Of a DNA stretch of 64,000 nt, positions 27,317 through 36,984 are shown one piece after another. Each line of letters starts with the position of its first letter. The first letter of the stretch is position 1. The position numbers and the translations under genes are program-made. The stretch is from NCBI RefSeq assembly GCF_030817355.1, contig NZ_JAUSZH010000001.1:3280501-3344500 (forward strand), in the 5' to 3' direction. This DNA comes from Streptomyces sp. V1I1. GTDB taxonomy: Bacteria; Actinomycetota; Actinomycetes; Streptomycetales; Streptomycetaceae. The notes under the pieces were generated by a model. That model was not told where the DNA came from. It saw only the letters and a program-made list of their open reading frames with translations, and made no database searches.

Positions 27317-28264
27317 GTGCTGCACCTTCGCCTGATCACCCCGGCCGACCGCACCGCCGAAGTGGTCCGGCTGATCGAGACGACCGTCGGCACGACGCAC
27401 CTCGCCGTCGTGCCCGGCGCCGCCCGCAATCCCCCGGGCGACCTGGTGATGTGCGATGTCGCGCGCGAGGCGGGCGACGAACTGATCGGCGGCCTGCGCG
27501 CGCTCGGCATCGACGAGTCCGGCTCGATCGCCGTCGAGAACATCGGTCTCTCGCTGTCCAGGCGTGCCGACACGGCGGAGGAGGAGGCTCCGGGCGAGGG
27601 CGTGGACGCGGTCCTGTGGGAGCACCTGGCGGACGCGACGCACGAGGAGTCGACGCTCTCGGTCACGTACATCGCGTTCCTGGCGCTGGCGACGATGATC
27701 GCGGCGTGCGGCGTGGTGCTCGACAACGCGATCCTGATCGTGGGCGCGATGGCGGTGGGCCCGGAGTTCGGCCCGCTGGCGGGCTTCTGCACAGCGCTGG
27801 TGCAGCGCGCCCCGCGGCTGGCGTGGCGCTCGTTCCTGGCGCTGATCGTGGGCTTCGCCGCGGCGATGCTCGTGACGGTGGTCTTCAGCTACTTCATGGA
27901 CTCGGTGAACCTCTTCGAGCAGGAGCTGCTGGCGGCGAAACGTCCCAACACCAACTTCATCTACCGCCCCGACTGGTTCTCGTTCGTGGTTGCAGTCCTG
28001 GCGGGCGCGGCCGGCATGCTCTCGCTGACCTCGGCGAAGTCGGGTGCGCTGGTGGGCGTGGCGATCTCGGTCACCACGGTGCCGGCGGCGGCGAACGCGG
28101 CGGTGGCTTTCAGCTTCCAGGAGTACAAGCAGGCGTGGGGCTCGACGGGGCAACTGCTGCTCAATCTGCTGGGCATTGTGCTGGCGGGCACGCTGACGCT
28201 GCTCGCCCAGAAGTTCTTCTGGGCGAGGCAGCGGGAGCGTACGGCGGCCAAGTCGCTGCTCTGA
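27317..28264 (+). CDS. DUF389 membrane protein
   Basis: 315 aa from GTG at 27317, with GAGGAG 8 bp upstream. A cytoplasmic domain of about 105 aa (VLHLRLITPADRTAEVVRLI) precedes roughly five to six membrane helices including NAILIVGAMAVGPEFGPLAG, the most conserved DUF389 block. Function in bacteria is unknown. The 59 bp before it contains about four 12-bp near-repeats of ACTCCGACGCCG. Confidence 0.85.
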   Translation: MLHLRLITPADRTAEVVRLIETTVGTTHLAVVPGAARNPPGDLVMCDVAREAGDELIGGLRALGIDESGSIAVENIGLSLSRRADTAEEEAPGEGVDAVLWEHLADATHEESTLSVTYIAFLALATMIAACGVVLDNAILIVGAMAVGPEFGPLAGFCTALVQRAPRLAWRSFLALIVGFAAAMLVTVVFSYFMDSVNLFEQELLAAKRPNTNFIYRPDWFSFVVAVLAGAAGMLSLTSAKSGALVGVAISVTTVPAAANAAVAFSFQEYKQAWGSTGQLLLNLLGIVLAGTLTLLAQKFFWARQRERTAAKSLL

Positions 28265-28288
28265 TACGGCGATATACGCGCTATACGC

Positions 28289-28328
28289 GATACGCCGCCC
28301 GGCCCCGTCGGGGGCCGGGCGGCGTATC
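28289..28328. terminator. Bidirectional terminator between DUF389 gene and glmM
   Basis: A perfect 18-bp stem (28289-28306 with 28311-28328) with a GTCG loop between convergent genes. Confidence 0.9.
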
Positions 28329-28344
28329 GCTTTGCGTGATCAGG

Positions 28345-29703
28345 TCAGCCGAGCGCGGACTTCACCGCATCGGCCAGCCGCCCGGCGACCGAGCGGGCCT
28401 GCTCGATGTCGGCGGCCTCCACCATTACCCGTACGAGCGGCTCCGTACCCGACGGGCGCAGCAGTACGCGGCCGGTGGCGCCCAGTTCGCGCTCCGCCTC
28501 GGAGACGGCCCCCGCCAGCTCCGCGGACGTGTTCACCCGCGACTTGTCCACGTCCGGCACATTGATGAGCACCTGCGGCAGCCGGTCCATGACTCCCGCC
28601 AGGTCGGCCAGCGAGCGGCCGGTAGCGGCGACGCGCGCCGCCAGCATCAGGCCGGTGAGTGTGCCGTCGCCGGTCGTCGCGTGGTCGAGCACGATGACAT
28701 GCCCGGACTGCTCGCCGCCCAGCGCGTACCCCTCGGCCTTCATCGACTCAAGGACGTACCGGTCGCCGACCGCGGTCTGCACCAGCTTTACGCCCTCGCG
28801 CTCCATCGCCAGCTTGAAGCCGAGGTTGGACATGACGGTGGCGACGACGGTGTCCTTGCGCAGCGCCCCGGCCTCGCGCATCGCGAGGGCGAGCACAGCC
28901 AGGATCTGGTCCCCGTCGACTTCCTCGCCCGCGCCGTCGACGGCCAGGCAGCGGTCCGCGTCGCCGTCGTGCGCGATACCCAAGTCCGCGCCGTGCTCGA
29001 CGACTGCGGCCTTCAGCAGACCCAAGTGGGTGGACCCGCAGCCGTCGTTGATGTTGAGCCCGTCCGGGTCGGCGCCAATGGTGACGACCTCGGCCCCGGC
29101 CCGCGCGAAGGCCTCGGGCGAGACGCGGAAGGCCGCGCCGTGCGCCTCGTCGAGGACGACCTTCAGCCCGTCCAGCCGGTTCGGCAGTACGGAGATGAGG
29201 TGGGCGACGTACTTGTCGAGGCCCTCGTCGTAGTCCGTCACGCGTCCGACGCCGGCGCCGGTCGGCCGCTCCCACGGCTCACCGGTCCGGTGCTGCTCGT
29301 ACACCGTCTCGATACGGTCCTCGAGCTTGTCGGCGAGCTTGTGCCCGCCGCGCGCGAAGAACTTGATGCCGTTGTCCGGCATGGCGTTGTGGCTCGCGGA
29401 GAGCATCACGCCGAGGTCGGCGCCCAGCGCACCGGTGAGGTACGCCACCGCGGGGGTGGGCAGCACACCGACGCGGAGGACGTCCACGCCCGCGCTTGCG
29501 AGACCCGCCACGACGGCGGCCTCCAGAAACTCTCCCGACGCACGCGGATCACGGCCGACCACGGCGGTCGGCCGATGTCCCTCAAAGGTCCCCGCCTCGG
29601 CGAGCACATGCGCCGCAGCGACCGACAGGCCGAGCGCGAGCTCCGCCGTCAGATCCGCATTGGCGACACCGCGCACGCCGTCCGTGCCGAAGAGTCGTCC
29701 CAC
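28345..29703 (-). CDS. glmM: Phosphoglucosamine mutase
   Basis: 452 aa from GTG at 29703, preceded by GGAGGA; the longer frame runs into rpsI. N-terminus [11 protein letters not shown], active serine loop [17 protein letters not shown], metal loop DGDADR, sugar-binding loop EQSGH and phosphate-binding [10 protein letters not shown]. It turns GlcN-6-P into GlcN-1-P, the step after GlmS. It follows rpsI beyond a terminator. Confidence 0.96.
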   Translation of the reverse strand: MGRLFGTDGVRGVANADLTAELALGLSVAAAHVLAEAGTFEGHRPTAVVGRDPRASGEFLEAAVVAGLASAGVDVLRVGVLPTPAVAYLTGALGADLGVMLSASHNAMPDNGIKFFARGGHKLADKLEDRIETVYEQHRTGEPWERPTGAGVGRVTDYDEGLDKYVAHLISVLPNRLDGLKVVLDEAHGAAFRVSPEAFARAGAEVVTIGADPDGLNINDGCGSTHLGLLKAAVVEHGADLGIAHDGDADRCLAVDGAGEEVDGDQILAVLALAMREAGALRKDTVVATVMSNLGFKLAMEREGVKLVQTAVGDRYVLESMKAEGYALGGEQSGHVIVLDHATTGDGTLTGLMLAARVAATGRSLADLAGVMDRLPQVLINVPDVDKSRVNTSAELAGAVSEAERELGATGRVLLRPSGTEPLVRVMVEAADIEQARSVAGRLADAVKSALG

Positions 29704-29785
29704 AGCTGTCCTCCGAAAATGCTCCGAAAATGCAAGCCTCTGGGCGCCATAGCCCGTTATACGCCCGAGGTTGTCGATAAACGAA

Positions 29786-29816
29786 CGCCCCGGCAGCACT
29801 GAGTGCCGCCGGGGCG
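29786..29816 (-). terminator. Terminator after rpsI
   Basis: CGCCCCGGC (29786-29794) pairs with GCCGGGGCG (29808-29816), with an additional GCAC/GTGC inner stem. It lies between rpsI and glmM. Confidence 0.75.
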
Positions 29817-29845
29817 AACGAAAGCCGTACAGGCCAGCGTGCGAT

Positions 29846-30382
29846 TTAGCGCTTGCTGTACTGCGGGGCCTTGCGGGCCTTCTTGAGACCGGCCTTCTTG
29901 CGCTCGACCGCACGGTCGTCGCGGGAGAGGAAGCCGGCCTTCTTCAGCGGGGCGCGGTTGTTGTCCACGTCCGCCTCGTTCAGGGCGCGGGCCACGCCGA
30001 GGCGCAGGGCGCCGGCCTGGCCGGAGACGCCGCCACCCGAGATACGGGCGATGACGTCGTAGCGGTTGTCGAGCTCGAGCACCTTGAAGGGCTCGTTGAC
30101 TTCCTGCTGGTGCACCTTGTTGGGGAAGTAGTCCTCAAGGGTGCGACCGTTGATCTTCCACTTGCCAGTGCCCGGAACGATCCGGACGCGGGCGATGGCG
30201 TTCTTGCGACGGCCCAGGCCGGCAGCGGGCTGGGGGTCGCCGAAGCGGGACGCCAGCGACTCGCTGGTGTACTCGCCCTCGACGGGAACCTCCGACTCGA
30301 AGGTGGTCACCTCGGCGAAGGTCTCTTCAGCCTCGGTGCCCGCCACGTCGTCGGCGGTCGTCTCTGCAGTGGTCTCGGCCAC
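29846..30382 (-). CDS. rpsI: Ribosomal protein S9
   Basis: 178 aa from GTG at 30382 with GAGGAG. The conserved part begins near [14 protein letters not shown], with [12 protein letters not shown] and [21 protein letters not shown], and ends in the basic tail QYSKR that reaches the P-site tRNA. The first 45 residues are an acidic T/E-rich extension common in actinobacteria. Cotranscribed downstream of rplM. Confidence 0.97.
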   Translation of the reverse strand: MAETTAETTADDVAGTEAEETFAEVTTFESEVPVEGEYTSESLASRFGDPQPAAGLGRRKNAIARVRIVPGTGKWKINGRTLEDYFPNKVHQQEVNEPFKVLELDNRYDVIARISGGGVSGQAGALRLGVARALNEADVDNNRAPLKKAGFLSRDDRAVERKKAGLKKARKAPQYSKR

Positions 30383-30426
30383 GATTCTCCTCAGATCTTT
30401 CTGTACGTCTTAGGGGGTGGCCGGAA

Positions 30427-30870
30427 CTACTGCGCGACCTGGGTGATCTCGAACGGGACCGGCTGCTGAGCAGCGTGCGGGTGCTCGGCGCCCGCGTAGA
30501 TCTTCAGCTTCGAGAGCATCTGACGACCCAGGGTGTTCTTGGGGATCATGCCCTTGATGGCCTTCTCCACAGCCTTCTCCGGGCTCTTGGCAAGCAGCTC
30601 GTCGTAGCGGACGGAGCGCAGACCACCCGGGTACCCGGAGTGGCGGTACGCCATCTTCTGGGTCTTCTTGTTGCCGGAGAGGTGAACCTTCTCGGCGTTG
30701 ATGATGATGACGAAGTCGCCCATGTCCATGTGGGGGGCGTAAATCGGCTTGTGCTTGCCCCGGAGGAGGTTCGCTGCCGTAGTCGCCAGACGGCCCAGGA
30801 CAATGTCCTGCGCGTCGATGATGTGCCACTGGCGCGTGACATCGCCGGGCTTGGGGCTGTACGTACGCAC
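30427..30870 (-). CDS. rplM: Ribosomal protein L13
   Basis: 147 aa from GTG at 30870. It has the L13 blocks [33 protein letters not shown] and [13 protein letters not shown]. First gene of the rplM-rpsI operon. A clear promoter lies about 211-240 bp upstream and a hairpin lies in the leader just before the start, so leader-mediated control is possible. Confidence 0.97.
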   Translation of the reverse strand: MRTYSPKPGDVTRQWHIIDAQDIVLGRLATTAANLLRGKHKPIYAPHMDMGDFVIIINAEKVHLSGNKKTQKMAYRHSGYPGGLRSVRYDELLAKSPEKAVEKAIKGMIPKNTLGRQMLSKLKIYAGAEHPHAAQQPVPFEITQVAQ

Positions 30871-30903
30871 GGTCGTAGCCTTCGCTTCTTCAGTGATGGG
30901 GCC

Positions 30904-30928
30904 TCCCCAAGCCCCAGGGCTTAGGGGA
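30904..30928 (-). other. Hairpin in the rplM leader
   Basis: TCCCCAAGCCC (30904-30914) pairs with GGGCTTAGGGGA (30917-30928) with one bulged base. It ends about 34 nt before the rplM start codon in the mRNA. It might be an L13-type autoregulatory leader, as L13 represses its own operon in other bacteria. Confidence 0.4.
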
Positions 30929-31080
30929 AGGGTCCTGACTGGGCCACCCGGACGATCACGACAGCCTTGGCGGCGCTACGGGGACGCAACCCGAGTGCCT
31001 GCCGCTGGTCATCGGCCCGGTGGACCGGCGTAAGGGCCCCTCACGTGAGATAGAGCAAGCCAATACGCATAACGAACCAG

Positions 31081-31110
31081 AAGAATACCCGCGCTCCCCC
31101 GGGCGGGTCA
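31081..31110 (-). promoter_or_regulatory. rplM-rpsI promoter
   Basis: On the minus strand TTGACC (31110-31105) and TATTCT (31086-31081) are 18 bp apart, close to the principal-sigma consensus. This predicts a leader of about 200 nt. Confidence 0.7.
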
Positions 31111-31130
31111 AAACCGGTGACGGGTACCGG

Positions 31131-32729
31131 TCAGGGCGCGCCCAGCGCCTTGGCCAGAAACTCGGCCTCGTTGGCCCCGAGCCGCACGGCGATGATCGCG
31201 TTCCCGCCGGGCAGCCGCTCAATGATCGCCGGGCTTGCCAGCAGCCGATTGTCGCCCTGGACGAACGCGAGCTGGTCCTCCGGCCTGGGCCGGCCCGCGA
31301 CCTGCCCGGTCAGCTCGGCGAACTTCCCCTTGTCGGCATCCTCGAAGGTGACCTTGACGGCCCAGCCGCTCATCCCCCGCTCCTTGTTCTCGAAGGCGGA
31401 AACCTCCTTGAATCTGTTGACGGTCATCCCGGGCGCCGTCGACACGACGACGCAGGTCTGGCGGTCGTCCGAGGTGAAGGACCGGCCGTCAGGCGCACCG
31501 GTCGGGCACGTCCCGGCGGACTCGCTCGCCACCTCCAGGATGCGCACGGGTTTGTCCGGGGCATTCGTGGCTGCGGTCCCGCCGCCCTCCCACGGACGTA
31601 CCACAAGGACCACCGCGAGCCCTACGGCGAGCACCGCCGCCCCGGCAGCCAACCAGAGCCGGCCGCCCCGGGCCGGACCCGGCGGCCCCGCCGTGGCCAT
31701 CCGCGAGGTCGGCCGAGGCGCCGGTACCGCGTCCGTCACCGCGTCCGGCTGCACCCGCCGCCGGGCGTCCTCCACCGCGCGGGTCCGCCGCTCCCGGTGC
31801 CGCTCGATGGCCTCGGTCCACGCCGGATTCAGCCAGTCCTCGCCGCTACGGGCGTCCGGCCGCTCGCTGAGCCGGGACCCGCAGTACGCCAGGATCTCGG
31901 CCGGGGCGGGGCGGTCGGCCGGGTCCACGGACAGGCACGGCAGGATCAGCGCGTCGAGCTCCGGGGGCAGCCCGGAGACGTCGAGATCGCCAGTCGCCGC
32001 CCGCACCAGCTGCTCCATCGCGGAGCCCGCGCCGCCGTCGCGGTACGGCGCCCGGCCCGTCGCCAGATAGAAGAGGGTCGCCCCGAGCGAGAACACGTCC
32101 GAGGCCGCGGTGGTCGGCTCGCCCCGCGCCTGCTCGGGCGCGGCGTAGGCGACCGTTCCCAGTGCCACCTGCGTACGGGTCACATCACCGGCCTGCGAGA
32201 TGCCGAAGTCGATCACCCGCGGGCCTTCGACCGGGAGCAGTACGTTCGACGGCTTCACATCCCGGTGCACCAGGCCGGCCGCGTGGATGGAGACCAGGGC
32301 CTCGGCCATTCCGGCCGCCACCCAGTGGAGCGCACTCGCGCCGAGAGTCCCGCAGCCGTCGACGAGGTCCCGCAGCGAGGGCGCGGGGATGTACTCGGTG
32401 GCCATCCACGGCACCGCCGCGCCCGCGTCGGCCTCGACGACGCTCGCGGTGTAGACGCCCCGGACCCGCTGCGCCAGCACCACCTCGCGGGCGAACCGCC
32501 GCCGGTCGTCCTCGCTGTCGGTGAGGAGCGTCTTCACGGCGACCGTACGGCCGCCGGGCGATCGGGCGAGATAGATCCGCCCCATGCCACCACTGGCCAG
32601 CTCGGCCAGCACCGTGAACGGCCCGAATCTGCCGCGACCCACTTCGACCGCATCCGCGATCCCGTCACCCTGCACGCCCGCCCCCCGGGTCCCGCCCCAC
32701 CCGTCAACGGCCGCCACTGTAACGGCCAT
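31131..32729 (-). CDS. Receptor-type Ser/Thr protein kinase
   Basis: 532 aa. Kinase domain about residues 35-290: glycine loop LAELASGGMGRIYLA, VAVK lysine, HRDVKPSNVLL, DFGIS, GTVAYAAPEQ. One membrane helix (LWLAAGAAVLAVGLAVVLVV) near 355-375 leads to an extracellular domain of about 155 aa with two cysteines (GTCPTGAP, QTCVVVS). No PASTA repeats, so the ligand is unknown. The start is uncertain: ATG at 32729 lacks a clear ribosome site and a GTG 54 bp inside is an alternative. Confidence 0.88.
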   Translation of the reverse strand: MAVTVAAVDGWGGTRGAGVQGDGIADAVEVGRGRFGPFTVLAELASGGMGRIYLARSPGGRTVAVKTLLTDSEDDRRRFAREVVLAQRVRGVYTASVVEADAGAAVPWMATEYIPAPSLRDLVDGCGTLGASALHWVAAGMAEALVSIHAAGLVHRDVKPSNVLLPVEGPRVIDFGISQAGDVTRTQVALGTVAYAAPEQARGEPTTAASDVFSLGATLFYLATGRAPYRDGGAGSAMEQLVRAATGDLDVSGLPPELDALILPCLSVDPADRPAPAEILAYCGSRLSERPDARSGEDWLNPAWTEAIERHRERRTRAVEDARRRVQPDAVTDAVPAPRPTSRMATAGPPGPARGGRLWLAAGAAVLAVGLAVVLVVRPWEGGGTAATNAPDKPVRILEVASESAGTCPTGAPDGRSFTSDDRQTCVVVSTAPGMTVNRFKEVSAFENKERGMSGWAVKVTFEDADKGKFAELTGQVAGRPRPEDQLAFVQGDNRLLASPAIIERLPGGNAIIAVRLGANEAEFLAKALGAP

Positions 32730-32815
32730 TGACCGCCTCGCTCCAGATGCGGCCGAGCCCCGGTTCGCGAACGGGCGGGCCCCCTACCGCACCCAGGCCC
32801 GCCGACCGCCCGAAG

Positions 32816-34435
32816 TCACCGCACCCGATCCACCCTCCGTTCGTCCCACACCGGCTCCCCCGTCTCCCGCACCACCCCGTCCGACCCGAACACCAGATAC
32901 CGGTCGAACGCCCGCGCGAACCACCGGTCGTGCGTCACCGCCAGCACCGTCCCGTCGTACGCCTCGAGCCCCTCCTGCAGGGCCTGAGCCGACTCCAGGT
33001 CCAGGTTGTCCGTCGGCTCGTCCAGCAGCAGGGCCGTCGTCCCCTCCAGCTCCAGCAGCAGGATCTGGAACCGCGCCTGCTGCCCGCCCGACAGCTTCTC
33101 GAAGGGCTGGTCGCCCTGGCGCTCCAGCTCGTACCGGCGCAGCACGCTCATCGCGCCGCCCCGGTCCTTCGCATGCTCCGTCCACAGGATGTCGACCAGC
33201 GTCCGCCCCAGCAGCTCCGGATGCGCATGCGTCTGCGCGAAGTGCCCGGGCACCACCCGCGCCCCCAGCTTCCACTCCCCGGTGTGGGAGACCGCATCCC
33301 CCGCCAGCAGCCGCAGGAAGTGCGACTTCCCGGACCCGTTCGAGCCGAGCACGGCGACCCGCTCCCCGTAGAAGACCTCCAGGTCGAACGGTTTCATCAG
33401 GCCGGTCAGCTCGAGACCGGCACACGTCAGCGCCCGCACCCCGGTACGGCCGCCCCGCAGCCGCATCCGGATCTCCTGCTCGCGCGGCGGCTCCGGCGGC
33501 GGCCCCGCCTCCTCGAACTTCTTGAAGCGCGTCTGCATCGCCCGGTACCGCGACGCCATGTCCGGGCTGATCGCCGCCTGCTGCCGCAGCCGCAGCACCA
33601 GCGCCTTCAGCCGCGCATGCTCCTCGTCCCAGCGCCGCTTCAGCTCCTCGAAGCGCGCGAAGCGCTCCTTGCGCGCCTCGTGGTACGTACCGAAGCCGCC
33701 GCCGTGCACCCACACGTCCGACCCCGCAGGACTCGGCTCCACGCTCACGATCCGCTCCGCCGCCCGCGACAGCAGCTCCCGGTCGTGGGAGACGAAGAGG
33801 ACCGTCTTACGGGTCTCCCTCAGCCGCTCCTCCAGCCACCGCTTGCCCGGCACGTCCAGATAGTTGTCCGGCTCGTCCAGCAGCAGCACTTCGTCCGGCC
33901 CCCGCAGCAGCGCCTCGAGCACCAGTCGCTTCTGCTCACCGCCACTCAGAGTCCGTACGAGCCGCCACTGCGCCTTCTCGTACGAAACGCCCAGCGCGGC
34001 CATCGTGCACATGTCCCAGACGGTCTCGGCCTCGTACCCCCGCGCCTCCGCCCAGTCGCTCAGCGCCTGCGCGTACTTCATCTGCGCGGCCTCGTCGTCC
34101 ACCGTCATGATCAGGTGCTCCGCGGCGTCCACCGCCCGCGACGCCTCGCGGATCCGCGGCTGCGCCACCGACACCAGCAGGTCCCGTACGGTCCGCTCGT
34201 CCCGTACCGAGCCGACGAACTGCCGCATCACGCCGAGCCCGCCGCTGACCGACACCGTGCCGCCGTGCGGCTGCAGCTCCCCCGCCATCAGCCGCAGCAG
34301 CGTCGTCTTGCCCGCACCGTTCGCCCCGACCAGGGCGACCACCGCGCCCTCCCCCACCCGGAACGAGGCGTCGCCGAGAAGCACCCGTCCGTCCGGTAGG
34401 TAGTACTCCAGATGCGCCGCCTCGAGATGTCCCAT
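32816..34435 (-). CDS. ABC-F ATPase
   Basis: 539 aa from ATG at 34435. Two ATPase cassettes without membrane segments: Walker A GANGAGKT and GSNGSGKS, signatures LSGGEQKR and LSGGQQAR, Walker B LLLDEPDNYLDV and LLLDEPTDNLDLE, joined by a charged linker (ARKERFARFEELKRRWDEEH). ABC-F proteins act on the ribosome, in translation control or antibiotic protection. Its place beside ribosomal genes fits but does not prove a resistance role. Confidence 0.9.
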   Translation of the reverse strand: MGHLEAAHLEYYLPDGRVLLGDASFRVGEGAVVALVGANGAGKTTLLRLMAGELQPHGGTVSVSGGLGVMRQFVGSVRDERTVRDLLVSVAQPRIREASRAVDAAEHLIMTVDDEAAQMKYAQALSDWAEARGYEAETVWDMCTMAALGVSYEKAQWRLVRTLSGGEQKRLVLEALLRGPDEVLLLDEPDNYLDVPGKRWLEERLRETRKTVLFVSHDRELLSRAAERIVSVEPSPAGSDVWVHGGGFGTYHEARKERFARFEELKRRWDEEHARLKALVLRLRQQAAISPDMASRYRAMQTRFKKFEEAGPPPEPPREQEIRMRLRGGRTGVRALTCAGLELTGLMKPFDLEVFYGERVAVLGSNGSGKSHFLRLLAGDAVSHTGEWKLGARVVPGHFAQTHAHPELLGRTLVDILWTEHAKDRGGAMSVLRRYELERQGDQPFEKLSGGQQARFQILLLELEGTTALLLDEPTDNLDLESAQALQEGLEAYDGTVLAVTHDRWFARAFDRYLVFGSDGVVRETGEPVWDERRVDRVR

Positions 34436-34490
34436 GCGCCGATTCTCGCCGCCGCCGTCCCCCTCGCCCAACAGGTTTAGGATGCGCGGC

Positions 34491-35435
34491 ATGAGCTTTG
34501 GGCAGGGGGGACCTCAGTGGGGCCCCGGTGGACAGAATCAGAACCCGTACGGGGGGCAAGACCCTTACAACTCCGGGCCGGGCGCACCCGACCCCTTCGG
34601 CCTGCGCGCGAGCGCGCAGGCGGACACACCGGACTGGGCCGCGCTGGCCGACGCATCAGCCGCCCGCGCCCGCCGCAAGCGGTGGCTGCTGGTCGGCGGC
34701 GGCGCACTCGCGACCGCCCTGATAGCCGGCGTCGTGGCGACCGGGATCGTCTCCTCCAACAGCGACGGGGGCAACCAGGCCGGGGACAAGAACGCGAGCG
34801 AGCTGCCCGCGGCCCCCGACCTGCCCAGCGACACCACCCGGCCCGAACCGTCCTTCTCCTCGGTCGCGCCGCTGCCGCCGCCGAACCCGAAGGACTTCAT
34901 CTCCGACGAGAAGAAGGACACGGCGCCGCTAAGCGCGGAGATCCTCTTCCCGGGCAAGAAGCTGACGATGGGCGACCGGGTCTACGCCAAGGGCGCCACC
35001 GCCCGCACCGGCACCTGCCCCTCCGCGACACAGGGCGCGCTCGGCTCGGTCCTCGAGAAGAACGGCTGCGACCAGGTCTTCCGCGCCACGTACAGCAAGG
35101 ACGGCATCGCCGTCACCGTCGGCGTCGCGGTCTTCGGCACCGAGGCTGAGGCCAAGAAGGCGGCCCAGCAGGCGCAGGGCAATATCGCCCCGCTCGCCGG
35201 CGCCGGCGTCGGGGGCTTCTGCAAGGGCGGCCCGGTCTGCCGGTTCACCGCCAACTCCTACGGCCGCTACGTCTACTTCACCGCCACCGGCTACACCAAG
35301 GCCAAGTCCGTCACCAAGGGCGATACCAAGGCATTCCAGACGGGCGACGACCTCGCGGAGTTCACGTTCCGTCAGATCGTGCGCCGCGGCGAGGCCCAGG
35401 CCTCAGCAGCAGCCACCGCTCCCGCCGGACAGTGA
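34491..35435 (+). CDS. Single-pass membrane protein with secreted C-terminal domain
   Basis: About 314 aa from ATG at 34491. A Gly/Gln/Pro-rich cytoplasmic start ([20 protein letters not shown]), one membrane helix near residues 65-88 ([18 protein letters not shown]), a Pro/Ser linker, then a folded extracytoplasmic domain with four cysteines ([21 protein letters not shown]). Function unknown. It overlaps the 3' end of the convergent truA gene by 33 bp. Confidence 0.75.
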   Translation: MSFGQGGPQWGPGGQNQNPYGGQDPYNSGPGAPDPFGLRASAQADTPDWAALADASAARARRKRWLLVGGGALATALIAGVVATGIVSSNSDGGNQAGDKNASELPAAPDLPSDTTRPEPSFSSVAPLPPPNPKDFISDEKKDTAPLSAEILFPGKKLTMGDRVYAKGATARTGTCPSATQGALGSVLEKNGCDQVFRATYSKDGIAVTVGVAVFGTEAEAKKAAQQAQGNIAPLAGAGVGGFCKGGPVCRFTANSYGRYVYFTATGYTKAKSVTKGDTKAFQTGDDLAEFTFRQIVRRGEAQASAAATAPAGQ

Positions 35436-36275
35436 CCCCGGCAGTGACCGCTTGTTGCGGGCCTCCCGGTTCCGGGCGGCCAGCAACTCGTCGGCGGGGT
35501 AACCGACTTCCTCCAGCGTGAGGCCGTGCGGCCGCACCACATGGACGGCCGAGTCCCGCACCCCCGCGGCAAGCACCTTGGCCGGCCACTCCACCGGCCG
35601 GTGCCCGTCCCCCACGAACAGCAGCGCGCCGACCAGCGAACGCACCATGTTGTGGCAGAAGGCATCGGCCTTCACGGTCGCGGTGACGATCCCCGCCTCG
35701 TCCCGCTCCCACGCGAACTGCTGGAGCGTACGAATGGTGGTGGCGCCCTCACGCTTCTTGCAGTACGCCGCGAAGTCGTGCTCCCCGACCAGCCCGGCCG
35801 CGGCCGCGTTCATGGCCTCGACGTCCAACGGCCAGTCGTGCCACAGCACATGACCGCGCAGCAGCGGGTCGACGCCCCCGGGGTTGTCGGTCACCCGGTA
35901 CGCGTACCGCCGCCAGATCGCCGAGAAGCGCGCGTTGAACCCGACGGGGGCCTCCTCGGTCTTCCAGACGCGCACATCGTGCGAGAGCCGCCCGGCCAGC
36001 CGCCGCAGCAGCTTGTCCTGGTGCTCGGCCCAGACGCTCTGAGGCAGATCGACGTGCGCGACCTGCCCGCGCGCGTGCACCCCGGCGTCGGTGCGCCCGG
36101 CGACTGTCAGTTCGTACGTCTGCGAGGACCGCGTTACCGTACGCAGCGCATCCTCGATCTCCCCCTGGACGGTCCGCCGCCCACCGGCCTGCTTGGCCCA
36201 CCCGGAGAAGTCCTTGCCGTCGTACGACAGATCCAGCCGTACCCGGACGTACCCCGGCTCCACCTCATCGCTCAC
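35403..36275 (-). CDS. truA: tRNA pseudouridine(38-40) synthase
   Basis: 290 aa from [19 protein letters not shown] and the catalytic Asp in [16 protein letters not shown], plus [14 protein letters not shown]. It converts U38-40 of the anticodon arm. It lies 76 bp after rplQ beyond a hairpin, which is the usual position in actinobacteria. Confidence 0.96.
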   Translation of the reverse strand: MSDEVEPGYVRVRLDLSYDGKDFSGWAKQAGGRRTVQGEIEDALRTVTRSSQTYELTVAGRTDAGVHARGQVAHVDLPQSVWAEHQDKLLRRLAGRLSHDVRVWKTEEAPVGFNARFSAIWRRYAYRVTDNPGGVDPLLRGHVLWHDWPLDVEAMNAAAAGLVGEHDFAAYCKKREGATTIRTLQQFAWERDEAGIVTATVKADAFCHNMVRSLVGALLFVGDGHRPVEWPAKVLAAGVRDSAVHVVRPHGLTLEEVGYPADELLAARNREARNKRSLPGSLSGGSGGCC

Positions 36276-36298
36276 GCGACAGATCCTCTCGAAGCGGA

Positions 36299-36332
36299 AC
36301 GGGCCCGCACCCCCGAAGGGATACGGGCCCGT
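36299..36332 (-). terminator. Hairpin between rplQ and truA
   Basis: ACGGGCCCG (36299-36307) pairs perfectly with CGGGCCCGT (36324-36332); a CCCC/GGG inner stem extends it. It probably reduces readthrough from the alpha operon into truA. Confidence 0.7.
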
Positions 36333-36351
36333 CCGTCAGCCTTCAGAACGC

Positions 36352-36852
36352 TCAGGCGTCCTTGGACTCGTCCGCCGCAGCGGCGTCGCCCTCGGGCTTG
36401 GCGTCCTCGACGACCTCGTCCTTCTTGAGGGCGTCTTCCTTGACCGCGCGCTTGGCAGCGGCCTCGGCCTCGGCAACGGTCGCCTTCTTCGCGATCTCAC
36501 CCTCGACCAGCTCGATCACAGCCATCGGGGCGTTGTCGCCACGACGGTTGCCGATCTTGGTGATACGGGTGTAGCCGCCCGGGCGCTCGGCGTAACGCGG
36601 AGCGATCTCGGTGAAGAGCGTGTGGACGACGCCCTTGTCCGTGATCGACTGCAGCACCAGGCGACGGTTGTGGATGTCGCCCTTCTTCGCCTTGGTGATC
36701 AGGCGCTCGGCGACCGGACGCAGGCGGCGGGCCTTGGCCTCGGTCGTGGTGATGCGGCCGTGCTCGAACAGCGACTTCGCAAGGTTCGCGAGAAGCAGAC
36801 GCTCGTGCGCGGCGCTGCCGCCGAAACGGGCTCCCTTGGTGGGACGCGGCAT
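36352..36852 (-). CDS. rplQ: Ribosomal protein L17
   Basis: 166 aa from ATG at 36852 with AAGGAG. L17 core [43 protein letters not shown]. The last 45 residues are an acidic/alanine-rich tail ([16 protein letters not shown]) typical of Streptomyces. Last ribosomal gene of the alpha operon. Confidence 0.97.
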   Translation of the reverse strand: MPRPTKGARFGGSAAHERLLLANLAKSLFEHGRITTTEAKARRLRPVAERLITKAKKGDIHNRRLVLQSITDKGVVHTLFTEIAPRYAERPGGYTRITKIGNRRGDNAPMAVIELVEGEIAKKATVAEAEAAAKRAVKEDALKKDEVVEDAKPEGDAAAADESKDA

Positions 36853-36942
36853 GGTGTTTCTCCTTGTGATCTGCACCGGCCGTACCAGGTACCGGTGTCA
36901 GTTACCGGCGGGCGGCCGCCCACCGGAAGTGTGTGGATCAAG

Positions 36943-36978
36943 CCCGTCCGGCGATTGAGGACTCAACCGCCGGACGGG
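36943..36978. repeat. Palindrome in the rpoA-rplQ gap
   Basis: CCCGTCCGGCG (36943-36953) pairs with CGCCGGACGGG (36968-36978), with an inner TTGAG/CTCAA stem. From memory, this CCGTCCGGCGATTGAGGAC palindrome recurs between genes in many Streptomyces genomes. It sits inside an operon, so it may attenuate or stabilise mRNA. Confidence 0.7.
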
Positions 36979-36984
36979 TCCCGA

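Noticed and set aside
32816..34435. Antibiotic resistance role for the ABC-F protein
   Set aside because: No antibiotic cluster is adjacent, and ABC-F subfamily cannot be decided from motifs alone.
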